From: Entrophospora sp. SA101
Taxonomy: Eukaryota > Glomeromycota > Glomeromycetes > Entrophosporales > Entrophosporaceae
Reading direction: 5' to 3'
NCBI GenBank assembly: GCA_958430865.1
Contig: CAUDNR010001147.1
Coordinates: forward strand, 1 to 64,000
DNA: 64,000 nucleotides
Part shown: one piece after another, positions 45,994-58,700 of the stretch
Position numbering within the stretch: the first letter of the stretch is position 1
How the letters are laid out: the number at the start of each line of letters is the position of its first letter
Made by a program: the position numbers and the translations under genes
The notes under the pieces: model-generated
Database searches by the model: none
What the model was told of the DNA's origin: nothing
Seen by the model: only the letters and a program-made list of their open reading frames with translations

Positions 45994-47063
45994 TATGTTT
46001 TATCTTCTTTTCAAATACTTTATCTAATACTAAGAAACTATTAATAATTTCATTCAATTATTCATTGATTCATGAGAGATTAAATATCTTTATTACAAAA
46101 CATTATTCACGCACACTCTCTTTCTTATTAAAACAACAAAGAAATTAATGTAAAATCGTGAAACGTACAATATCTTTAGCATCTTTTAATGTTTGTAACC
46201 AAAAATTAATTGATATTTTCAAAAGTAAATTTCTTTCTTCCTTTTTAAAATGAAAAAATCAAACCGTGTTCGAATTGTCTTTAGTGCCTGGGTTTGAGAC
46301 ACACATGGGCATATCAACAGAGCAACTTTTACATGCACACTAGTTATGTTAACTTGATTTTTTTGACATTGAAGTTAATTACGCGTAATAATAATAAATA
46401 CGTAATAATATTAATAATAAAATAAAATACAAAGAAAAAAAGAGAATGCTAAAATTCTTTATTGTTTAAATCACTAGAATCACGATGAATCAATCTATAG
46501 AGTTTATGTCAAAGTTTTTCTTTAAATCATGCAATTTTTATTCGTAGCTAGCATGAAAAGGGCATACATTAAGAAATAAATCAACAAGCCCAAGAAATTC
46601 AGCAACTAAAACAAGAATCATATTTAGCCAATAAACCTTTACCAATATTATCAAGAGAAAATAACAAACTACAAAGAATTACAAAAATGATAAGTGAGAA
46701 AATTCACCTAAAAGAGAAACCATTTCTTTTATTGATTATGATTTTTCTTCCCTCCTGGTAAATTTCATAGGTTATTTTCTCTTTTCTTGGACAGTTTTCA
46801 AGTATCTGTGTGTCATTTATTTTTAAAACATAATTTCTTTTTCAAAATACTTCTAATGGTGGGTTCCATAGTAGATCTGTTGTAAATATTAACATAGTAA
46901 TAGCGATGACTAAATTTTGGTCCCTGTAATTTGCATGAAACAATGTTCACTTTGTTATAGCATGCCCTATGTGATATTCGAAATCAAAAATTAAAGATAC
47001 TAGTCTTAAGTTGGTTAGTTAGTTCTTGATACATTAGGGATGCAGCAATGATCGACCTTTTTA
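45994..47063. other. Intergenic region with a dispersed repeat and a coding-like relic
   Basis: 46264-46550 is the second copy of the dispersed repeat. About 46576-46762 (+) holds an open stretch, QAQEIQQLKQESYLANKPLP then ILSRENNKLQRITKMISEK, coiled-coil-like but without a start or known family. TAGGGATGCAGC at about 47035 looks like a lone hAT terminus. Confidence 0.4.
46264..46550. repeat. Dispersed repeat, copy 2
   Basis: Same orientation as 12023-12350. Shared landmarks are TTGTCTTTAGTG, TGGGTTTGAGACACA, TTGAAGTTAA and AATATTAATAATAAAATAAA, then TCACTAGA and ATGCAATTTTTATT. Confidence 0.65.
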
Positions 47064-48281
47064 AAAATTGCAAGCTTTAAAAAGGAAAACTTTAGATCAA
47101 TCAAGAGAATGGGGTAGTAATCGTGCACATCATTCATTTCTCAAAGATATTGAAGCAAGTGAAAAAATGCTTGAAATAAATCATGACCTTCGTCTCTGCT
47201 TGTGTATTCTCAAATCACTTGAAATTAAGGCTGATAACCAAGGTCCTAATTTTCGGTAGTTGAAGAGAATAGAGCCGCTGGCATAATTTCTCTTGACCCA
47301 GGAGTGATGACCAATTGATGAAGGTTATAGAATGGGGAAAAAAGGATATTAGTAGAATACATCACTTGTGATAGAATCCAAGGTGAAAGGGATTCTATTC
47401 ATGGCAAAGCAAGTAAGCATAGGATGCCCCGAATCCACAAGAAAATTCGTAATCTTGTGTATGAATGTCATCAAAGATTAGCAAAATGGTTGTGGGAAAA
47501 CCACCATATATTTTTGCTCCCCGAGTTTAAAACAAAAGACATGGTTAAAAATGCAGTAAATGTTAACCTGGTCATATTACCGTGTTCGCCAACGCTTGAT
47601 CTAAAACCCGCGAGCACCCTTGGTGCAAGGTCATTATCTGCACTGAGGAATATACTATGGTTGGCTCGGTCTAATGACCTCCTATTGCTGCGCCATGCGG
47701 CCAAATTTCAAAATAAAAATTTTGTAATTCGTTCAAAAATGTAATAAAATTTTTCAAAAAATAGGACTTCACATGATTTTAGTTTTCTTACTGCCAAACT
47801 TAGATACGATAGTCAAGAGTTAGTCTAAATTTGGTAATATTGTTCCTAAATTTAGAAATGATCATAGTGGGCAAATTCCTCGCGAGCATAGTAAAGTACA
47901 TGTTTTAAAAAAGAATAGAACTCTACAACAAATAATTTTTGAGAAAATCTCTCTATTACATTAAAACTAAAGACATATTCTATCAACTAGTAGAGCAATT
48001 TTTTTAAAAGGTAGGAAGAAAGTGACTTTTATACTTTTAAAATTTGCCCAAAATTTAGGAGGTCTTTAGACTGAGCCAACTATAGCAAAATATGCGGATA
48101 TTGTGGAGTCATCAAGTCAAATTCGGGTGGTTCAAAGATTTTTAATTGATAATCCGCCATTAATAGAGATGTAAACGGAGCTCGTAATACACTTTTGAAG
48201 TATATTACAGAAAAACAACAAGAGTCGTTCGCGACGTTGGGGCTTACACCCGGGACACCTTATTGTAGGTTGTCTACGTAG
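47064..48281 (+). pseudogene. Decayed Fanzor/TnpB-like RNA-guided nuclease, split by a MITE
   Basis: Blocks in three frames follow the TnpB/Fanzor order. Pre-RuvC: SNRAHHSFLKDIEASEKML, LRLCLCILKSLEIKADNQGP (47116-47250). RuvC-I: AGIISLDPGVMTN, catalytic Asp codon at 47295. Next VIEWGKKDISRIHHL, then (frameshift) MPRIHKKIRNLVYECHQRLA and KWLWENHHIFLLPEFKTKDM (47424-47543), then LTWSYYRVRQRLI and KTREHPWCKVIICTEEYT (RuvC-II Glu, 47645-47650). A 425-bp MITE interrupts at 47656. After it come SKICGYCGVIKSNSGGSKIF (zinc ribbon, first Cys pair), two in-frame stops, and INRDVNGARNTLLKYI with the RuvC-III Asp at 48168-48170. The last frame ends TAG 48279-48281. The N-terminal half expected for Fanzors is missing. 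All three RuvC acids survive, but frameshifts, stops and the insertion make it non-functional. Confidence 0.85.
47658..48082. mobile_element. TA-flanked MITE (mariner-like), copy 2, nested in the Fanzor relic
   Basis: 425 bp bounded by TA (47656-47657 and 48083-48084). The inverted ends are TGGTTGGCTCGGTCTAATGA and, from the right, TAGTTGGCTCAGTCTAAAGA, both continuing CCTCC. Removing it with one TA rejoins the nuclease codons as TAT ACT AGC AAA ATA TGC (YTSKIC), exactly the conserved zinc-ribbon entry, which fixes the insertion site to the base. The interior matches 30985-31392. Confidence 0.92.
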
Positions 48282-48442
48282 TACTTGTACTTAGTATTAG
48301 TATAGGTTCAATATAAGAGGTTAGTAGTATTTTTTTAAAGGAATTTAATTAATTGTGTGATAAAAATATGTGATATTAAAATTACTAAATATAAAAATTC
48401 CTTTACGAAAAAAATAAGTTTTTTAACAACAGCAACAAAAAA
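48282..48442. other. Upstream region of the RRM gene
   Basis: 160 bp between the Fanzor relic and the RRM gene start, AT-rich. The promoter of the host gene must lie here or within the transposon relic. Confidence 0.35.
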
Positions 48443-50760
48443 ATGTCAACAGGCCCACATACCCCACATACTGACGAATTAATGAGTGATCCTATAAATA
48501 GCACTCTTTGTTCGATAACTGCAGCTGATGATATTATTTTGGATACTCAAGAGGAAAATTCTGCTAACGAGGAAGATCGTAGACATAATAAAACAGATGA
48601 AGATTCTTATAGACCTAGAAAAAGGTAATTTATAAATTTATAAGGTTTTCTTTAATAATAAAATGTAAATTTTTTCACAATCATTTTCTTTTTAATGTAT
48701 TAAGAAGAGGTTCCAGTAGATCGTATTCACCACATAGACGCTCAAGATCCCCTAGACGTTCTAGATCTCCTAGACCAGTCTCATTAAGACGTTCCCGATC
48801 TCCACGTACACCATCACCTTATCCATCATCAAATAGTTATCGCAATTTCACTCGTCGTCCATCATATAATAACAACAACAATACTATCGACAGCAATAAC
48901 AGTAATAACAAAAACAATAACAATGATCATTATGAAATTGACAGAGCAATTAAACGTGAAAGAGATTTTGATAGTAGGGAAGGAGGACATCATACAGCAT
49001 CGGTTATTCGAAATAGGGAAAGGGATAGACGTACAGGAAGTGTTATTGGTGGAACTAATAATAGATTATCTCCTCCTTATCCCAATCCACATTCTCGTGA
49101 CAGATATAATGGTCGACCTTTTATTAAACAGGAGAAATCATACAGTCAGAGATTATCGGCAAAGGAAACAGCAGGTTTTATTTTCAAAACAAAACAAATA
49201 TATAATTTAATCCTATAATTAATAAAATAATATATTTTTTTAAAAAAAACCAGCATTGACCGCATCACAAAGATCACAAAAAGAATGTCGTGTTTATGTT
49301 GGTAATTTAGCTTATGAAATTAAATGGGCTCAATTAAAAGATTTTATGCGTCAAGGTATAAGATCCATCATATTTACATTTATATATTTCTTTAACCAAT
49401 ATATTTTTCTAAATATTATAATAAAAAATTGAATCTTAGCTGGTGAAGTTGTTTTTGCTGATGTTTTAATGCAATCAAATGGAATGTCAAAAGGTTGTGG
49501 GTGAGAAATTTTGATTATTAAAAATTAATAACAATGTTTTTTTTATGTATCGATCGGTATATGTAAATTTTCTTCAAATAATGTATAAAGTGTTGTAGAA
49601 TATCGTACACCCGAAGATGCAAGACGAGCTATTGAAACATTGAATGATACACAATTGTTAGGAAGACCTGTATTTATTAGAGAGGTATGAATTTTATATT
49701 TGTGTGAATGTGTGTGTATGTATTTGACAAACAAATAAATTAATGATTATATAAATAAAATATAATTATTGCATAGGATCGTGAATCAGAAGCTAAATTT
49801 GGTACAGGATTAAATATTAGAAATAATGATAATAGAATAGCATCATATTCACACCATCATTATCAACAGCCTAATCACCATAATAATCATTATCATCATA
49901 ACAATAACAACAATCATCATCATCATCATCATTACAATAATAATACTATTAATCATCGTCATAATTCTAGTAATAGCAATAGCAGTGGTAATAATTATCA
50001 TAATCATCATCATAATCATGGTAGTAGTGTTGCTGGCAGACAAATTTTTGTTGGAAATGTTGGTTAATTTTTTAATTAAAATTTTTTGAAAAATTTTTTT
50101 AAAAAAGTATATAATTAAATTTATATATATAATAGCTTCCTTATTCGGTTGGTTGGCAGGAACTTAAGGATCTTTTTAGAAATGCTGGTACGAATCTATT
50201 AATTAGTTATAGTTAATTTTACATATATATTATAAATGAATTTTAATGTCTTTTTTAAAAAAAATAAATATAGGAAATATTATTAGAGCAGATATTCTTG
50301 TAGGACAAGACCGAAGATCGAAGGGGTCTGGGACAGTATTATTTGAGACGCCGGAAGATGCTGCAAATGCGATTTGTATGTGTTTATTGAAATTAATAAT
50401 ATAATATAATATAAATTGATTTGATTGATTTATGGTTTGAGGTGAAATGGGTCGAGGGAGGTTAGGGATTGTAGAAGAAGGAAAGGGCGCTGGCTGAATG
50501 AATATTTTATAAATATATATTTTTTTATTTTAGTTGTGTACGATGGGTACGATATGAATGGTAGAAATATTGAAGTCCGTGAGGTGGGGTGTTGTTTGGT
50601 TGTTTTTTTATAAAAAGGGGTTTTTTGCTCGCTATAATGTATTGTTATTATTATTATTATTTATGATTATTATTTTTAATGAGATTGAAAAAATATTTTT
50701 TGGTATGAGCTGGGCAAGTTATTGAGATGGCAGGTTTTCTTTTTCTTTTCAAATTTACAT

Positions 50761-50793
<33 letters not shown>

Positions 50794-51030
50794 CACATAT
50801 ACATACGTATATAAACGTAGGATCGTTTTGCTGGAGGACCACCACCGCCAAGATTTTCCACTCGACCAGCACAACCATTACCACCACCATCACATCACCA
50901 CCACCATCATCATAGTCCATTTGGAAAGGGAGGAGTTGGAATAGGTATAGGAGGAGGGGGGATGGGAGCAGGAACAGGTGGAAGTGGAGGTGGAGGTGGA
51001 AATGGAGGAACAGGTGGCGGAGGAAATTTC

Positions 51031-51063
<33 letters not shown>

Positions 51064-52001
51064 CACCCCCGTCCCCATAATCCTCATCATCATGGTACTG
51101 GTGGGTTTTTTGGAACAAATTTAGCAGCAACAACAACTTCATCATTAGCAGCAACGCCAGCATCAACAACGGCAGGTGGAGGTGGAAATTCAACTACGGT
51201 CGGTGGAGGGATTGGAGGATTTAATCCAATTGGAGGTGGTGGTGGGTTTAATCCATTGGGTGGTGGTGGAGGGGGAGAGGGACATAGTAACCCAGAGACA
51301 ACAACATTTGATACATATGGACAAGTAGTAGCATATGGAGGAGATTTTTCAGGTACTACTGGTGCAGGTGGTATGATAGATTATAGAGTAGGAAGGAGAG
51401 GGGGAGGGGAATTTTCCACGGCAGGTTATCCAGCAGCAGCATATACTGGAACATTTGGCAGTTCTGCAGGGTTTTATCCTACGCCTGGGTTAAATACTTC
51501 AACAACAATTGGTACTCAAATATTTGTAAGAAATGTAAGTGATGATGATATTTGAAATCAAAAAGGATAAAAAAAAAATTATAACAATAAATAAATAAAC
51601 AAATAATATTATCATTATTAGTTGCCGTTCAATACTACAAATTTAGATTTGAGAGAGTTGTTTAAACATTGTGGTAAGAATAATTAATAATTGTTTTATC
51701 TTAAAGATGAAAAAGATATCCTTTTCTCATTATTATATATATAGGTAATGTCGTTAGAGCAGAAATTTTACCTAAAGGAGCAGGACTTGTACAATTTGAT
51801 TCAAATGAATCGGCTCGTTTTGCAGTTGGTGAGTTGGTTGTTATTTTATTATGTTAATTATATGTTAATGTTATGTAAATTTTTAGTTTGAAGCTGCTTT
51901 TTTTATTAAATATATATATATTATCTTGTTATTTAGAAAAATTTAGCGGTTATATGTATGGAGGACGTGGAATAGAAGTGAACTTTGATCGATTTACATG
52001 A
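48443..52001 (+). CDS. Gbp2/Hrb1-like SR-type protein with three RRMs
   Basis: Nuclear RNA-binding protein of the type that couples mRNA surveillance to export. About 11 exons. The N-terminus is acidic, then an RS region (SRSYSPHRRSRSPRRSRSPR, about 48710-48780) and a region with KR-type nuclear signals. RRM1: CRVYVGNLAYEIKW ... SKGCGVVEYRTPEDARRAIE ... GRPVFIRE (49284-49685). A His/Asn-rich linker follows. RRM2: RQIFVGNLPYSVGWQELKDL ... SKGSGTVLFETPEDAANAI ... MNGRNIEVRE (50037-50584). Next is a very Gly-rich linker with poly-N and poly-H. RRM3: GTQIFVRNLPFNTTNLDLRE ... GAGLVQFDSNESARFAVEKF, ending FDRFT-stop (TGA 51999-52001). The order RS, RRM, RRM, Gly/Asn linker and a C-terminal third RRM matches yeast Gbp2/Hrb1. 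Intron 50061-50132 uses GTTGGT. No frame break was found. Confidence 0.9.
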
Positions 52002-53905
52002 TAAATAATAAAATATTTTAACGATAATGATGATTTATTTAAATTATATTTTTAATAATAAATGATTTTATTGATAAAATGAATGAATGGAATTCCTTCT
52101 ACAATTCAAAATTAATTTAAAATTAGTTTTGTTCAGATTAGGCTTGTGTGCTTTTTAAACGTAACAAGAATAATTAATAGGCAAAGCACACTTTATCATA
52201 TTATCCCAAGTTTAAACAAGGAATTTTTTGATTCATTAAAAGCCATTCATCATTACTTTATTGAATAGGAAGGATCCATTAAAAGAAAAAAAATTTTTTA
52301 TTTTTAATCAGTTATATATATTTTTAAATTACGGTTTTTAATTGGATGATGGTACGATCTCGTGTTACATTTACAATTCATTCTTAAAAATTTGCAGAAT
52401 TTCATCTTTCATTCTCTCACGCGAATAACACGCAACTTGGGTTTGAATTGAAATAATAATAATTGGTCGATTAATTGAGTAGGTTTTCCATACAACAATA
52501 TTACACGAGTAGAATGCATTGTATAATAATGATGCACATAAATTAGGAATTATTAATATGTGTATGCTCGCTCATCCATTGCTACGATAGAAGAATTAGG
52601 AAAAGAGGGTCTTTTTTTTCACATGGAAATAAAACAAAACCGTGGGGAAATAAATATTTCTAATTGGTCCAACATAGATGTTATCAATATATTACAAGCA
52701 TGTGAAGAACAGTGTTGAAATTTTAGTGCGGGGATGCGGAAGTGTCACGTTACACGTTAGTATTTTCTCCAGATAGTTTCTAAATTTGTAATAGTTACAC
52801 AACGCTGGTAATTTCATAATAAAATTAAAAAAATTGAAACTTTGTAATTAATACATCAATTTCGTAATCCAGGACAGTTCAGAATGATAAAATCGGATAA
52901 CAAGTTCTCAAGTTTGATCAAATGTTATCTTTTTTTGCACATGCAAAATAAATTCATGACCACGTGCCTGTTAACATATTATCATGACTAAATGCTAGCT
53001 ATTATATTAATATTAATAGTAAGTATTTTAACAAATTTGGAGCTATTATTGTGGCTATAAAATAAACAAATAACTATTGTTTTCCCTCCTCTCTCTCTTA
53101 ACACAATAATAATAAAATATTTATCAATAACATTTGATAAAGTTGACATTTTGGTAACACATACCCTGAAATTCAGCATTCTTTGAGAAGCTGTTTTGAT
53201 CCAAATTAATGGTTGATTTATTGATTATTTGATATGTTTGATTTGATTCATTAGTTACCTTCTCTTTCTTACACTAGTACTTTCAACAATCACCTTATAT
53301 CTCGTGATATTTGACAATTCAGTTAATTAATGCACAATGATTTAATGGCTTAAGGTGTGTAATATATATTATTAATATATATATTTTTTTTTATTTATTT
53401 ATTTAAGAAATATTAATTAAACCTTTACTTTCTTCTATATCACCAAATAAAAATTCTTTGCGTGTTTTGCAAAGATCAAATTTCCCCCCGAATAAAAAAA
53501 ATATTTTTATTTTATTTTTTCACACATATTCACATTATTTTCATGAGATTTTTTTTTTTATGTAAATCGTATTTTTTGATTTCTGAGTGAATCGTGATTA
53601 TTTCCCCTCATTTTTTATGTACGCCTTTACAAATAAATAGAATTTTAATTAACTCCACTTTTTTAACATATTCAATGTAAAAAAATATTTTAATTAATTA
53701 ATACTTTGTTTAAAATTAAAAAAAACGGATCTAAAGGACTTGGAAATATAACTCTTTCTTCAAAAAAAAAAAAAAAAATCCTTTCACAAAAAAATATTAT
53801 TAAAAAAAATTATATTTTTTAAAAAAATAAACTACAAAACTACAAAACTATTATTATCAACTCCTACTAATAAAATAAAATCTACCTCTTTCACACTAAA
53901 CAAAA
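52002..53905. other. Gene-free interval upstream of the Vip1-like gene
   Basis: 1.9 kb with no supported coding sequence on either strand. The part from 53350 on is dominated by T and A runs and may be promoter and 5' leader of the next gene. Confidence 0.45.
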
Positions 53906-54154
53906 ATGACCTGTTCAAAGAAAGTTGTTGTTACCGAAATTTCCTCTGCTGCCACAGAGAAAACTGGTAAGCATAATAAAAATTACAATTAAATCTATTT
54001 ACGCGCATTTATTATAATAAATATGCACGTTACATTTATTAATTCAATGCGATACCATTATAGTTAAGGATTTCTTTTTATTTTGTGGTAAAATGAAAGA
54101 ATTCGAGTTGGTAAAGTGAGTAGTTGGTAATCTTGTATATACATACATACATAC

Positions 54155-54185
<31 letters not shown>

Positions 54186-55111
54186 ATATTTGATTGTTTT
54201 ACAATAATTAGAGATGAAAAAAGCGATAAACAAATTGCTTATGTGACATTCGAAAGAGATGCTGCCGTAAAAACTGCTCTTATGTTAACAAATGCTGTAA
54301 TTGGTGATTCTCCAATCACAGTCAGACCCGCCGATGGATCATTGAATCCTGATGATGGAAATAATGACCAACTTAGTTGTATAGAACAAGAGGAAAAGGT
54401 TAGTAGTAGCGGTAGATTTAGTAAGTTGCTTCCTCTCGTCAGGGAAGTAAATATTTTTATTTATAGACACGTTCAACTAATTATTATTTGTATATTTATA
54501 TATCTTTTTATTATAGCCAAAAAAAGTAATTTTTGCAGAAATTTTAGCTGCAGGATTTCAGTTACAAGATTCTATCATTCAAAAAGGCCTCGAATTTGAT
54601 TGTAAGTTTAAACGAATACATTTTTTAAAAGAATTTATAATTATTTGATTTCGAATTATTTAATTCATTAATATTATTATTATTTTAGCAAGATGCGGTA
54701 TAAGTGGACGTCTCATGTATTATTTGCATCAACTCCAAGACAATCGTGAGTTTTTTTTTTAATTTCCTCCTTCAAAAAAAAAATTTTTTTTAAAAAAATA
54801 TTCTTTTTTGTCTTCTTTTAGTCAAAGCATTAGACGACCAATACAAAGTATATGATAAAGTGAGTGCGACAGCCGTCCAGCTCGACACTAAATTTGCCGT
54901 TCAAGATAAAATCAAATATGTCACTACTCAAGCACAAGACAAAGTAAATCAAGCGATCGAAACACCTGCCGGTAAAATCATGCTTGAATATTATCTTTCA
55001 ACCACAAAACAAGTTGCCGATGTTCATGCTGAAGCAAGAAGAATTGCTGATGAAAAACAAGTCAAACTCATCACCTCACACGAAGAAGAATCCACCAATG
55101 GATCATTATAA
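53906..55111 (+). CDS. vip1: Vip1-like RRM protein
   Basis: Fungal single-RRM protein related to fission yeast Vip1, of unclear molecular role. Six or so exons; the start is ATG 53906-53908 (MTCSKKVVVTEISSAATEKT), where VVVTEISSAATEKT is RNP2 of an RRM. VKDFFLFCGKMKEFELVK and the RNP1-like QIAYVTFERDAAVKTALMLT complete it, with PITVRPAD at the end of the fold. After a linker the C-terminal helical half follows: KKVIFAEILAAGFQLQDSII, SRCGISGRLMYYLHQLQDN and a long coiled region (LDDQYKVYDKVSATAVQLDT ... IETPAGKIMLEYYLSTTKQV ADVHAEARRIADEK), as in Vip1 proteins. The stop is TAA 55109-55111. Introns carry GTAAGC, GTGAGT, GTTAGT and GTAAGT donors. Confidence 0.88.
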
Positions 55112-55766
55112 ATCATTGTCATATCAATTCATTATTCATCAATTACATGCATCTATCTATCTAACGAAACGTTTTTTCGTTTTTGTTGTTTGGGTTAAAA
55201 TTTTAATTTTTTTTATTTTTTCAACAAACAAACAAATAAATTAAAAAGCAAAATTTTTATTATTATATTAATATTAATACATACATAAACATAATAGCAT
55301 TAAAATAATAAATTTTTTCCTTTTTCTCTATATATGAACTTTTTATTATATTATTATATATAATATATACTAAAAAAAAAAAATAAAAATAAAAATAAAA
55401 AACATAAAATTTGTCAATTAGAATTAAAAGTGTTAAAGCAGGAGCAGAGACGTTTCCCAAAATGTCACTCGATATTTCAAATGTTAATTGTTATTATTAT
55501 GTAATTTAAGTTTTAAGTTTTGAGTATTTTCATACTTTTTTACAACGCCTTTATTTTTTTTTTTGTGAAAACCTTAAAATCCATCAATTACACAAAAAAT
55601 CCAAATATTAAAATTAATAATTAATAATTAATTAATAATTTACAAAATTATAATAATAAATTAAAAAATTTTTTTTTTGATAATATTAATATATAATGTA
55701 TAAAATGTATAAATGAAAATGTATATAGCATGCATATATAAACTATGAATTTAAATAAAAAAACCT
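55112..55766. other. Convergent intergenic region
   Basis: 3' flanks of the Vip1-like gene (+) and the myotubularin gene (-). Poly-A/T and TAATTAATTAA runs; no gene. Confidence 0.5.
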
Positions 55767-58700
55767 CTAAATAATTACAAAGTCATTAAAATCAAGTGAA
55801 GTTCTAGAAATGCCATCTGATGTTGATGGTGGCGATGACGTTAATAAATCTTCGGATGTAAAATGTTTATTGTTTTCAGAATCATTATAATTATAATTAT
55901 AATTATAATAATTATTGTTATTATTATTGGAAGCAGTTGGAATAGTCGTTGCTCTACTACTATTTATTGTAGTAGAATTATGCGATAACGGTAGAATATT
56001 TTTATGAAATCTGTGAAATTTATTTGTGCCACTATCACTGCTACCGCTACCACTAATATTTATTACAGCGCTTCTACCACTATTGACTATCATATTATTT
56101 TTATCAATAGCTTCATTACTACTACTAGTACTACTACCACTGCTGCTGCTGCTACTACTACTGCTGCTGCTGCTGCTGCTAGTGTTACAATGAGTAAATG
56201 AATCTTCTGTTTGTGCTTCATGTAAAAGATTTTTTAAAGTTTGTGCGAGTTCTATTTTGTCGTTCTCATGTGGACATGTTAAATTAACCCATGTGCTCTC
56301 ATATCTTTCTACATTATTTTTCTCCCCTTTATCAACTCCACCATCACTACCACCACCACCACCACCACCATCATCAACTTCTCCATTATCATCATCATCG
56401 TCATCGTCGTCATAATGATCCAACGTTAATGATTCAATTTTTTTTCTTAATGCTTTTAAAGGAACTTTGTCCGAGCTTGATAATCCTTTTAAATCAATAT
56501 AATCTGATTGACCTAAAAGTAAGGATTTTGAAATGTCTGTTGCATCATTATGTACAGATCTGACACCATCCTGTAATACCGAATTAAGAAGCATATCTTC
56601 AACATATATTTTATTATCATCTTCATCTTCGCCATCGTATTCCTCTTTATTTTCGATTTTTTCTAGTGCAATTTTCGTATTGTCATTATTGTCATTATCG
56701 TCATTATCATTACCATCATTAAGTTTACTATTGTTCAATACCAATTTTTTACACATTGTCAATAATAATTTCTCGGGCATTTTAATTCCTGGAGTAAACA
56801 TAATCTCAGATCCAGGTGGTACTGATAATAACGCTATTGAATTATCATCTTTTGGAAAATAATAATCAGACCATAGTGTTATTACCCTGGCGCCAGTTTC
56901 AGGACGTAAAACTTCTTTTTTCCATGCATGGTCAAATTTAAAGCAGCTATTGTTATTAGATCTAGATGACAATGATGTTGATGATAACGATGATGAGATT
57001 TTCAGATATTGATCATTTTTAAACCATTGTCGATGTTCGTGCACCCATGACCATATGCTTCTAGTTCTTTCACGCAACCTAATTATTTCTCTTTCAAATT
57101 CAGAATTACATAGAAAATCACCGTAAGGCGAATTTCCAGCCGATGCACGAGCTAGACACAACAACAAAAAATCATTAAACTCAAACAATGTAGGAAATTG
57201 TTCTAAAAGATGATGAACACACGTTAGAAATAAAAGAAACACAGGTGATGAAACAGGAGTTGTTGAATTAGTGTCCGATGATGGTGTTGACAACTGTGTT
57301 GATGAATATGCTGATGATGATGAATATGAATTTCTGTTATTGTTATCATTGCCTTTTTTCCTGCTATAGTCACTGCAAGATAATTTAGTCGGGAGTTCAC
57401 CACGTGCTCTAAATTGATGACCAAAAGCCATCCATTCCTTTTCGATCAACACCCTAAACCCTTTCAAAGTACGATAATATGGATCTAACATTATTTGTGC
57501 AAGTGAAACAAGTTGTGGTGTTCTATCCCAACCATCAGTACAATGCACTAGCACACTAGAATCATCATCAACTATCTTGGATACCACTCCATTTTTTCCT
57601 CCAGCTGCTTTAAGCAAACCAGCTACACAATTCAACCATCCTGTAGACTCTAATACTGAAAACCAATTAGGCGATGAGGCATTTGTTGCTATTTCACGTA
57701 ATAGTTTTGAATGTGCATTTGAAATAACATGAATATTTGGAAGATTCAGCCATTCCAGTGTAGTATTTTGTGGATAAAATCCTATTTAAAAAAAATAAAA
57801 TGAACAAAGATAAACAATTAATTATTTTTTTTAAAAAAAATAAAAAAAAAAAAGTTATTTTACCTATATTTTCATAGCCACCACCTTTATAAATATTTGA
57901 AAAAGCAGAAGTGAAATTTCTTGCATCCAAAATGCACATTTTCATTTGACATTTTTCATCAAAATTTATAGAATTTCTAGTAAGTTTGCCATCTGAAATA
58001 CTTCCTATTTCAAAACCTAAATACTTTTGTTTTGCTTTAGCCATTTCTTGTTCCTCCTCACTGACTGCACCTAAAACTTCTTGAATTAAAATTTCATCTT
58101 CCAAACCACGTGAAGAAAAAAACCCTACCATTGGTTGAGCACTACGCATCAAAACATGATGACCTTTTTTCCAACAAACAACAGGAAATCTACTACGAAA
58201 ATTTGCCAGTTTATGGAAAAAACTATTGATTCCTTGCTTTTTTTTCTTCAATTGATGATTTTTTAAAATTCTGGAAGGTAAAATAAAATCTTGCGGATAT
58301 GTTTTTGATAAAGAGTAATTCGAATTAACGCGTGAAATAATCCTTAATAATCATAATAATAAAATTTTACATTTATCATTAGAAATTAATTAATTATTGT
58401 TTTTTTTTTTTTTTTTTTTAGTAATAACAAGTAGTGTGTTATAAATTTACCATGATTCGTTATCCATCTTCAAACGTTTAAACTCCTTCTCTATTTGGTA
58501 ACCTGACGTCCATCCTAATTTTTTATAACATTGAAATGTTTCTTCATTTATTCCTTTATGAATAACTTGGTTTTCAAGTTCCATTTCATCGTCGTCATCA
58601 TCATCATCATCATCATCATAACCATAACCATTATCACTACTATCATTATCATTATCACCATCACCATTTGATTTTGAAAATAATGCTGAAAGTAATTTTT

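Noticed and set aside
49849..50043. Minus-strand Met/Ile-rich frame
   Set aside because: Antisense of the His/Asn-rich linker of the RRM gene; simple-sequence artefact.
56291..56862. Plus-strand His-rich and Ser/Leu-rich frames
   Set aside because: Antisense of the poly-D, poly-G and acidic tail codons of the myotubularin gene.
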